From contig NC_049985.1 in NCBI RefSeq assembly GCF_000003815.2, positions 23,723,811 through 23,785,810 on the forward strand: a stretch of 62,000 nt of DNA. The letters are read 5' to 3'. Below the pieces are notes generated by a model, which worked only from the letters and a program-made list of their open reading frames with translations, was not told the DNA's origin and ran no database searches. The translations under genes and the position numbers were made by a program. This DNA is from Branchiostoma floridae (taxonomy: Eukaryota > Chordata > Leptocardii > Amphioxiformes > Branchiostomatidae). This document shows positions 34,001 through 46,000 of this stretch, piece after piece (within the stretch, counting starts at the first letter, position 1; the number at the start of each line of letters is the position of its first letter).

Positions 34001-37000
34001 ATGGCCCTCGCTCCCGATAGTGGTCACGTGACCAAATTCTGTTCTCGTATTGGCCGAATCCCTTATTTTGATTGACAGCCAGGATCGGTCTATAACAGGA
34101 TTTGTGTGAGTACGCCAAGGGAATTGAAAGAGCGGTCACTGACCTTCCCTAAAGTTTCCATGTAACGTCGGTATTCGAGGTTTCGCAGCTTTTCTTCATG
34201 GTTTAAGGTTATGACGATCAAAATGGTGGTTATTCCCGTTGGTGTCACGTGACCTAATCCTGCGTCTTTACTTGCCGAATAACTAATTTTGATTGACAGC
34301 CGGAATAGGGCTATTGCTGGAATCGGGCCTGTACGCCGAGGGACTTGCAAGAAAGGTTATTCACCTTTCCTAAAGCTTCCATTTACATGTATTATTCAAA
34401 GTTATGTTGGGTTGTAACGAGTAAAATGGCTGTCACGCTCTTTATTGGTAACGGGACTGAATTCTGTTTCCTTATTGGTCGAATCGCTGATTTTGATTGA
34501 CATTAAAGGTCTATTGCTGGATTCGAGCGAGTACACCAATGGCCTTGCAAGAGCGGTCAATGACCCTTAAAAGATAAAAATATTCGAAGTTATGTAGTTT
34601 TTTCTTCATATGCTTAGATCTTAAACCACACGTAAGGCTTTCTGAATGCATACTGTCAATGCATTTAATCGGGGAATTAATTTTGCGGTAGCGGGAAAAT
34701 GACTTTTCGCGGTAGTTTCAGGTTGGCGGTAGCACCATGCACTGTAGTCTCTTATTGCCATGAAAAAAATGTTCGCGGTGGTTTTAAGTTCGCGGTGATG
34801 CGAAAAACGCGAATATTAAATCACCGCGAAATTTTCTGCATTTACAGTACGTATAAAAACATAACTTTACGCATGGTTTAAGTTGAGATGAAAGCTTTGA
34901 TTTTGTGTTCATACTCTTGTTAGAGATAGAACATCTCAGATGCTTCAATTAATGCTAAAATGAGGTCAATCTAAATGTTAAGTTCAAAGGTAATGAACGG
35001 TGTATACAGTAAGGCGATGTACCAGAGAAGGTCAAAGGTCACCATAGTCAAAGGCTTCGTTGGATCCCCATCATATTGATGACAGACGCAAACCCAAATC
35101 ACCTCTCAACACGACCACAGAGACCTGCTGTTTATAAGCCTGTGGTATTTGGTTAACCTTTCACGGCTACCCAAGGGTGTTCAATTATTTACAGGGTTGC
35201 GATAGCAGAACCTATATCGCTTTACTGGTATTATGAGCGCCGCCATGTTGTTTGGTTGCGGGCGCCATATTGTTTAACCCTATTCAGACCGGGGGGGGGG
35301 GGGCTAGCTCTAAATGTTATGAAGTAGATTTCTAGCGAGGTCAACGCCCATGAAGCCGGTTCTTTCAAATGCAGAGTAACCAATTAACGCCAGACCGGTG
35401 GCACGCGAGGGTCAGGGAGGAATGTTTCCCACCTATTGTCCGTCGATTACTAGCTGTTAAATACCGTCAATACATTACAAAGGACATCTTTGTGGGGGTT
35501 CCTTTAGTTTGCAGCATGTATTTTTATGAGCTGGTCCCTTTGAATGCTGGTTATATAGAATAGAAGGACGGACTGAATAATCAACAAACAACACGACTTG
35601 AGTGCATAACGCATATATTTGACAAACAAAAGTCACAACTTTTGGGGGTGACAACATTTTTGGGGAGTGACAAGAAGCGAAACATTTCAGTTACAAAAGT
35701 ACGACCGTATNNNNNNNNNNNNNNNNNNNNNNNNNNNNNNNNNNNNNNNNNNNNNNNNNNNNNNNNNNNNNNNNNNNNNNNNNNNNNNNNNNNNNNNNNN
35801 NNNNNNNNNNNNNNNNNNNNNNNNNNNNNNNNNNNNNNNNNNNNNNNNNNNNNNNNNNNNNNNNNNNNNNNNNNNNNNNNNNNNNNNNNNNNNNNNNNNN
35901 NNNNNNNNNNNNNNNNNNNNNNNNNNNNNNNNNNNNNNNNNNNNNNNNNNNNNNNNNNNNNNNNNNNNNNNNNNNNNNNNNNNNNNNNNNNNNNNNNNNN
36001 NNNNNNNNNNNNNNNNNNNNNNNNNNNNNNNNNNNNNNNNNNNNNNNNNNNNNNNNNNNNNNNNNNNNNNNNNNNNNNNNNNNNNNNNNNNNNNNNNNNN
36101 NNNNNNNNNNNNNNNNNNNNNNNNNNNNNNNNNNNNNNNNNNNNNNNNNNNNNNNNNNNNNNNNNNNNNNGTAAACTTTTTAAACTGATATATAGAGTTG
36201 TTGTGAGCAAGTAAAGCTCCCGCACGGTGCAAAATGACGAACAATAATGCCTGCTTGATTTGAGTTCACGGCATGTGCATGATAAGCAAGTGTGCGAAAA
36301 GCTCGCAGTTATCGCCCAATTTCAGTGACCTGCCAACAGCTATTTGATTGGTCCTCGCTAGAAACTACTGAATGTCAAATAGTCTACACGGGGGGGGCGG
36401 GGGGCTTTTGAGGCCCGCTGAGGCCTGCGCCAACTTCGATGTCCTATAACACCAGAACGACTTACGCTAAAGCCACCAAATTTGGTGAGTTTTCCTAAAA
36501 TATTGTTGGCAACAATTTTACAAAGTTTAACAAATTTTCCATTTTTTCGTGTTTGCTGACAGGCAGTTTTGCCAAAAATCACTATTTTGGGTTCTAACAA
36601 TGTATTTTTCACATTTATTTGCTATATTACTGCTATTTTGTTACATAAATAAAATCTTATATTATTTTACATATCTTTCATAATTATATATGCATAAATT
36701 ATGCTAATTTTATGACGTCATCAGCCCAAAATCCAAGATGGCGGACCGTATGGCTAGATTAAGAATAACAAGCTAATTATCCCTTAAAATTTGTAACTAC
36801 CTGGTATTTTTTCATCAAAAACCATCTAAATGAATGAATTTAGTCTTTTTCCATTGCCCTTTGTGATTATTTGTTCCAAAAAAAGTAGTTTTAAAAATTC
36901 AAGGTAGAGGATATAATATGGCGGAGCCTAACTCGTATCTTACATGTGCATGACGTCATTTTATGACGTCATTATGACGTCATCGATGTTGCTATTGGTA

Positions 37001-40000
37001 ATACAAGTCGTAATAAACATTATTATTCTGTTATCTGCACTTGTTATTACATTTTTGTAGTATAACTTGAAGTTGTCTGAGAATACCCTTTTTTCATGGG
37101 TCCGGCCAATATAATCAAATTGATGACGTCATAATTACGTCATCTTATGTCAACGTAACGTCAAACGTCACATACTCGTCAGATACCATGTCGATATCAT
37201 GTCCTGGAAAGTTGGTGGCCCTACGGCACGTCGTTCAAGAGTTAGATGACTTAGAAGTGGAGGGCCTCAAAAGCCCAAGTCTATGGATGACCAAAAAAGC
37301 CCGGTCTGAATAGGGTTAACATTGTATAATAGGAACAGATGGCGCCATTTTGATGGGAGGAATGCTTTTTACCTCTAGTTTCTTTTAGGTGATATTTCTT
37401 AATCTGTGTGGAACCCCTAGTCTGATTTTCATGTGGATGACGAACTCTGATACTGTATAATAAACATGCTTGAAAACGTCTTCTTGTGAACGCCTATATC
37501 ATAAGTAGTTTCTGAACTATAAAATTGTCCAGCAATAAAACTGCTAAAACTAGCTGCTGTATACCCCTTGATGCAATATGTATGCAATTGGCCATACATA
37601 TTGTACATTATGAGCACAATGCAGAGCAAAGTAATAACATTAGGATATCTACGTGTAACAAAATCAATGAGACAAAAAGTTAGAGGGACGTCACGGTACT
37701 TCACAATGAATAAAAAGTACACGAAACCATGCAGCTTATCCAGAACGAATACTTTAAACGGAGGTCTCCTTTCCACTAGACGGTCATTGCTGGGTGACCG
37801 TACAGCGACCAAAAATGGATTTATTTGACCATCGATTCTAAATATGATTTCAAATACGATGCAAGATTTCAAAGTATGGTTTGAATGGTTTCAAAGTATA
37901 TGGGTTTAAAGACAAAAAATACGAATAATGTAAACAACGTACATTGTTCTGTATCTATGATTTAAAAAATAATAATTTTTGGAGTTTTTGAGCGCTCCTT
38001 CAAATCGCTCGATCGTAAGGCGGACGCAGCAAAGTCGTTAAAAGGTCGCTGTCCTTGTGGAAATGGATGTTTAAACCTACTTGTTGTACAAGACGATGTC
38101 AGGTTTCCAGACGTGGGTAGAAGGGATCCTCAGTTCAGCCAGACCGTCATACTCAGCTGGGTTCCACTTCAGGCTGCAGTCGTTCCAACGCTAGAATGAT
38201 AATGAAATTATATCATAATTATAGAAATATTGTAGATATGTATACGGTACGTTCATGAATATTTTTTTAAAGTTGGTAAGTCACTAGATAACAAAACTCT
38301 TTGGGCCAAACCAAGTGTTTTACTCTACCCATATTTCCGTGACCCTCTGTCAACTTCCTGAGGGCAATTCTTCAAGCTCTGTTACGCTCTGTACTACAAG
38401 TAGGTGTCGCTTTTAACAGTTGCGGTACCAAACGTAATGTATGTAAACATATACGTAGATACATGTTGGTGTTTACAAATCATGCTGTTTCCAACACAAA
38501 ANNNNNNNNNNNNNNNNNNNNNNNNNNNNNNNNNNNNNNNNNNNNNNNNNNNNNNNNNNNNNNNNNNNNNNNNNNNNNNNNNNNNNNNNNNNNNNNNNNN
38601 NNNNNNNNNNNNNNNNNNNNNNNNNNNNNNNNNNNNNNNNNNNNNNNNNCATAAAAGTTTAACTGGAGAGTTCGAGTACATGATTTAGTCATGAAAGGGG
38701 TAAATAAACCAGCAACGTATCTACATCTATATTTCTTTCGACTCGAATGTGATTATAAGGAGAATGAAAATTTGCTTTAATTCCAATTTCCATACAGAAA
38801 GCTACAAATGTCACAGCGTCAGTTATCCAAAAGTTGACGCTGTTAAAGTTATGGTATTTTCTAATTTAAATTGGTATATGGTTAAATAAAACATCATAAA
38901 ATCTCATTTAGTAATAACATTACTGGTCAGCATATAAATATTGCACAATTAAGGGACGAGTAATCTGAATCTGAATCTGAAGTAGACATCACTACTTACC
39001 ATTCTGAGCCACACGTACGCCGTTAGTATCTGATTCCTCTCATCCTGAAGTAAAGATAGAGAAGACATACATTAGGCCGAGAAAAAAACATGTTCTGGTT
39101 CCGGTGACCGGACCTAACCTAGCAAAAACAACCTCCCGACCTTAGACCTTTTTATCGGCAGCTGTCAAGAAGCATTAGACTATTTGACCTCACTACTGGG
39201 ATGTCAAATTCAAAACAGTCTCCCTGCATTTTTCACTCTGTTAACAGATTAAAGCTTTGAACTATGGATATATGATTTTCTTTTCAATTTACGTATTTGA
39301 GATTACAGTTCAACTTTAATGCATGACAAGTACAGTTCTCACCATGTCTATGATCTGTGACAAGGCGATGCCGAACTTGACCTGGATGGGATTGGAGAGG
39401 TTCATGGATGGTCGCACCGCCACGCTGTAGTTCTGTAGAAGATTCTGCATCAGTCTGTATGCGTACGTTACGTTCGCTCCTTCGGCTACTGTGGAAAAAG
39501 TGGAAATACAAAATTTAATGTAAATGTTTAGCCCAAACTCTTCAAATGACTATCTGTACATAAGGATGACCTGGTCATTGATTTACAGAAAAAAAATGTA
39601 CAAGTTACCTAATCTCCAAGCAGATCCAACGGTAGCATAAGATAGTATCAAAACCTGGCAGAGGAGTGAAGCCGGATTAGGAGTGTGTTTTGCTACAAGG
39701 CAAATGGTCACCTTTTGGATGAATACACTCATTGGCCAATTTGATACTATCTTATGCCATTGTAGGATCTGCTTGGAGATTATAAGTTACCACCTCTACA
39801 TACTGATCAAGTGCCATTGATACGCATACAACCTAAAGTATGTCTCAAGAGAAGAACATTTACTGCTTTCCCTTCCATGTCAATAAATCGTGCAATGGGT
39901 TTTCAATGGCCTACTTCAATTTGCCATCGAATGTCTGCTAGCCTACGTTTGCTACCGCCATCCATGATATTACGTCTGATTAGGTGAACATGATGGAAGA

Positions 40001-43000
40001 TTGCTCGGCCCTTGCAATTGATCTCCGTCGAAACAGGACAATATTTCAAGTTGAGAAAGAATTTCAGGTGCCAAGCTGGAAGTAAGACGTATTAGCTCCC
40101 CTTGATTATACTTGATTCTCGCTGGAAGTTCTTGTATGGAAGCAGCATTTCAATTAGGCTACTTCTCCGTCATCTTGGGAAAAAGAACTTTCCGGAAAAT
40201 TGCATTTGCTTTCTAGAAGGTCTTCCTGTTCCTTCCTGTTTCCTTCTGTCTGCAGCAAGAATTCTCAAATATAACTGCTTGAGTGTCCAAACATTTTAGA
40301 CCGAATGCAAACGCTTTAATAACGATTAATCTATCAACATTAACTTCTCCGTCTTAAGGGACTTGAACATCGTGATTCATATTTGTGAATTTCCTTTTCC
40401 TGTCTTCGTATTCTCGTATGTATGTACTCGTGGATTGTCTTTGTGTTGCTGGCGATATACACGATAACGACTATTGTATGCTGTTACCATGTCTCGACAA
40501 TATATGTTAAAATAAAATCTTGATCTAAGTTCAACGTGACACGATTTGTAGCCTAATACTTCTCTGCAATCTAGCCTCTTGGCCATGGCACAAGTTCAAG
40601 ACGTTCCTTACGGCTACGTCATCTAAGTAAGACGTGCCAATAGCCCACGGGGATGATTTACAATAATTAGCTGACAGAGGTCAGTCCATGATCGATCATG
40701 GTCGTCCAAGCCGATCCTAGATGAGTTCAATTGAGGTGACTGGAGATTGGGGTCAGTCTGGTGTGCCGCGCCGATAGGAGTTTATAAAACATAGAGTTAA
40801 TTTGCAAGTTCGTGCCTACAGGATAATTGCAAGTACATGATAGGAGACATAGATCTGGCTATGGGTAGTGGATTGCCCACGGTGATCATTTACAATAATT
40901 AGCTGACAGAAGTCGGTCCAGGATCGATCATGGTCTTCTAGGTAAATTCCCGATGAGTTTAATTGAGGTGACTGGAGATTGGGGTCAGTCTGGTGTGCTG
41001 CGACTATAGGAGTTTACAAAACATAGAGTTTATTATTTTTATTTAATTTTTTTAAATTAACGAAAGCAAAGAAAGTTGGTAATCCATCCAACAAAACCGT
41101 AACAATAATGAACTTAAATTCAAAAGATAATATAGTTGAGTTCTCAAACTATAACAATAATAAACTTAGATAAATCATTTTCAAAAATGTAGCTGAGATC
41201 CCAAACCATAATAATAATAAACTTAGATTCAAAAGATAATATAACAGAGATCAAACATAAGAACATAGAGTTTATTTGTAAGTTCGTGCCCGCAGGTTGA
41301 TAATTGCAAATACATGATAGAAGACATAGAATGTGACAATGGACTGTTTATTGACATTATCGTAAAAAAGTCTAAACAAATGCTAGTGTTTGCGAAAGTT
41401 AGAAAATTTGGGTTTGACCTCTTCTTCTAAAAGCCGGGATCGACGATAAGCCTAATTTTTTTCTGTAATTTGTGGGTTCTAAGATTACACGTTCATTGTA
41501 TAAACTACCATCTGTTCGTTGAGATAGGTCTTGAGATAGGTCTTGGTGACGTCTTTTTTTTTAACAGTGTTTTTTTTTTATTGTAGGTAAATGATTGAGG
41601 ATAAAACGTGTTCCGTCTTCCACTGCTTTAGACGTGCAGTATTATCTTATCTTTACTTCTAGGGGGATTATTCTAACTCTAACTGATTACATATTTGCAG
41701 AGCTCAACTCTAAACCAACGAACTCTAAGTACTTATCTTTTTTATAAGATATAGACTACAGATATGTGGTCCTCTCTGCTGTTCTGTGGCCATAGATTAC
41801 CCCATGAAAGGTAATATCGCTAATGCCTACTGTGGACAAGATAAAAACAACAGATACATTTCCTTTGGATAGCAAATTAAAGTTCTAGGATCAGGATCTA
41901 TGTACAATTAGCAGTCGGAATTTTTTCCATTTGTTTTAAATTTCCATATAAACAGACGAGGGTAATGTGGCACTTCACTCAAGTTAGTAATAACTTATAT
42001 TAGCAGTGCCATATACACAGTACAGATGAAAGGTAAAGGTCATTCCTTTTACCTCACCGACCGAAGTCTAGTAGACACGACTTTCCTCGTGTAAAGTGCA
42101 TTTCCCAAGGGCATAGCGTCGGGGGCACGGCAGGTATCGAACTCATGACCAACCGAACGCTTTACCATCATTTTACATCACACACCACGCCGAGATTTGG
42201 AGACCATTCTTATTCAATACTTAAATTTTGTACATACGGCAACTATTATCCTTATGTAATATAACTATGTAACAACAGGTTACGTTTGGAACCGCATGTA
42301 TGGCAACTCATTACGTTTGTGACCGCATTGTTAGCAGCGACACCTTAGCTGCAGTTCGGAATAGTACCAGTCAGTATTGCCCTGAGGAAGGTGACAGACG
42401 GTCACTGGAACGTCGGCTGTTATTTAGTTTCTGGTTTTGACTAAAGAATTTTTCTATCTAATGATCCACCAACCTAGTGAAAGTTTTCGCGGATATACGT
42501 CTTCATGCTCTATTTCACAATATACCAGTTATACGTGATAAAAAAGACATAATGACACTGGTTATATGTGATAAAAAAGGCATAATGACAAATCGTGGCA
42601 ATAAGGAATATATATGAAGTCATCAAAACCCTGTATACTACGAAACGACCGACATCATCACGCCTTAGATGTGGTCCTAAATTCAAGACTTGTAAAGCTC
42701 TGACAGTAGGGATGAGTACCGGCACGGTGTACCTGTACAAAACCGGGTTTTCTAACTGGATCTGTCAAGAAAAAAACGGACCTGAAAAAAGCAAAACAAA
42801 AACTGGTAGACCGGATATTGAACCTATTGGAAAATGAGCAGATTATATTATTAGGCATTTCACACGTTTCGGGGCTTACCGATCGAGGAAAATAACAAGA
42901 GCGAATTAGAGTGGAGTCTATCGTCATTTCTACCAAGTTTTACAGTCAATCTTACACAGGCAGTTAGCCTTGAAGGATTTTAAAACGCCAGTGGGAGTCG

Positions 43001-46000
43001 AATATTCCACAAAACAGATTTCTTTGTTGGACCATTGTTTTAGTATTGTCCATTCATAAGTTCTGCCATATTGAATCAGGTCCAGGTTCAGGTCCAAACC
43101 TGGACCTAATCCTCTGGGCCTGAACCGGACCTGGACCTGAATTTTCTGTACCGGTACCCACCCCTATCTGACAGGCAACGTCAGGGTGTGTTTTCATTCT
43201 TATTCTCCCAGAAGTGCCAGTTTAAAGCCCCTTATTTTCTGTTTGCCTGAGAACAGATGTTGTTCCATACGCCCGCAGTTGACCAAGAGGGTGACTACTC
43301 GGATTCTTTAATGGCCCATATAACTTCAACCTGGTACTTTACTTCCATACCGTCCCCTTCGGACAGCTTGCATTGAATAAATCATTTATTCCGAGCGGCC
43401 GATGTCGCTGATGACTTGTAATGCATAAGGCCTTCTTTCCACTAGACGGCGATCGCGCTGCGCCCTCACTACGACCTAAAAATGTGTGTAACCTTCGCTT
43501 TTACATTGGGTATCTAATACATAACGTAAAAGTGTGACCGAGAAAACAACAAAACACAGAAAGTGTAAGAAGATTCGTTTTTTTTTTCTATACAATTCGT
43601 TGAGCTAGGGGATATGAAAAAATTTAAGGTCGCAGAGAGCGCGCGGCAAGAGCGCCGTACTAGTAGTGGGAAGGGGGTTTAAGGCATGTGCACTCTTCAA
43701 TTGCAGGCATGGCACCGCGACTGGGCGTATCTTTGAAGCTTTCTGTACACAAAACAACACCTATTTTGGAACGTAAACTTCTAGTTATTGCCTTCTGGCA
43801 AATATTACAGTTTAACTAGTTCAATGAAAATTAACGGCTTCTACCAACACAGATGAACTTTCAAGTTAACACATTATCATCATCATCATCATCATTTGTC
43901 GTCATCTATCAGGTACAGCAAGTGAAGTTTGACTTCCAGTACAGTCTGTCATACATTGTTCTATATAGTACTACTTTCTCGTCACGTAGACTATAAAAAC
44001 AGCCCCATCCCATATTTCATGCAACTTCTGAATACAAGTACCTGAAAACATCTCCCATATCTATTTATTAACTACATGCAGTGCAGTTTTCTTTACTTTG
44101 TATCATAAGACGATTTTGTATTTGTTATTCTATTCCTTGTATGATTTATGATATTCCCCTGTAACTGTATCGTATGTTTGCATATGTATTATTCTAAAGT
44201 GCGTAATGTATTTTAGTGTCCTTGCTTTGAACCAATAAACCAATTATCATCATCATTATTATTATTATTATCTAATGAGGTGGAAAGTTTCTTTTCTGAG
44301 TAAGTCAAAAATCAATGAGCGTTCTGATGTAATCCATAAAACCTTCTTGCTATGCCCTTACTGAATAATATATGGCTGTAGTTGTAAAGTTGCATGTCAA
44401 TTTACGCTTTCTACAGTACACTTGAGACGCTTTCAGACGAGGGAAATTAACTTTACCCTTCCACGTTGCCCTTGGCCTATTTTCAAGTAATCTTGGTGAT
44501 CCATCAAAGTGTCTGTAACGTTGTGAAAGGGAGCGGTAAAACGCTACGAGGCTGAACATATTGACCACAGTAAAAAAGGGTAATTTGATGGGCATTCATC
44601 ACCTGAACTTGTTGTTGGACAACCAGGAAAAATATTCGCAGAAGATAATTTTTTCTACCATCTCTGTTTACAGCAACGTAGTTATATGTTGAAAATATTT
44701 TATATTCGATTGTGAGCTGTAAAATTAGAAAAGATCTATCTAGTCTTCGTACATATAAATGCAATGAATATACATGTATTTCGAGTCCCATAGCCCAATC
44801 GAGAGTGACTCAGAGACCTTAAGAAGATCGATAGCCTACCTTGGACAACTGTCTTGAACAACCTACCACCAGACACACTTACGACTTCAAATCTGCCTCG
44901 AGACTCTTGAAGTAAAAGCAATGACCAAGTCGGACAGACACTGACTATGAACGCTGAGAACTTTTGCTCTTCTTTATGTTTTGCACCATATATAAGTAAT
45001 CACTAGGACTCGATATAATCTGTATTTCTGTTCTATTTTATCAGGAACTTTATAGGTAAAGGTTCGAGCAAATAGAAATTCCCAATGCTTTTAGACAAAC
45101 ACTGAAAACATGATCCGTTCCCACATCCACTCTTGTACAAAGAAGCGAAAAGAGATTAACTCTATACTCTGTTAGCTTAGTATTAACACTTTGTATTTTC
45201 ATTAACTAGCACTACAAGAGAGTACATTAGACACAATGCGAGAAACAATTGATAAAACAGGTACATGAGGAGGGGGGAAACGTACATAGCTTATACTACA
45301 GCCCCCGCTTCGATATTCTAGACCTGTGCCTAGCAAGTCGAACGTATGAACGTACATTGGAGGTTTTTCCCCATTATAACCATATCAGCTAGAGTGATGA
45401 GACGATGTCATAGCTGACTCAACTTTTCGTTGGAGTACTTTTCTGTACAGTTTAAATTCACGTCAGCCCCTTTTACATGATTCTACACATAGCTTAAAGA
45501 TGCCCTATATAAACTCTACATCTTACCCTACCTTTCTAGTAGAGAACATTGTTGTCAACGTCTACCACTTCATGTAAGAGATCATTAGGGGCTAGACTAA
45601 TATCTATATGTGAAATACGTGTGAGATGTCAAACCCTTTATTTGGAGCCTTTTAAGTTGATGCTCCCACTGATTGATTCGTGCGTTTCTGCTCTCTAGTA
45701 GGGTAACTATCCCNNNNNNNNNNNNNNNNNNNNNNNNNNNNNNNNNNNNNNNNNNNNNNNNNNNNNNNNNNNNNNNNNNNNNNNNNNNNNNNNNNNNNNN
45801 NNNNNNNNNNNNNTACCATAATAAATAGCATAAATCATTCACAACTGAGGCTTTTAAAAGATGCCTCTTACAGTCACAAAGCACTGTATTTATCTATCTA
45901 CAGCAATCACTGGACAAATGTAAAAAGAAGAAATTGCTGAACAAATATTGTTGAATTCGTTTACGAAAAACATACATACACAGCCAGCTGGAGTTCCGGA

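Larger units (their letters stand above)
28361..38080 (-). other. nAChR intron 4 (9.7 kb)
   Basis: No gene seen. Holds hAT-like MITEs, a (GAGT)n tract, TTAA elements, a ~210-bp array, a foldback MITE and a gap. 28650-29550 and 31000-32500 contain nothing I recognise. Confidence 0.65.

Noticed and set aside
35581-36244. Long reading frames on both strands
   Set aside because: Almost entirely N; they are products of the assembly gap.
38394-38692. Reading frames across N
   Set aside because: Gap sequence only.
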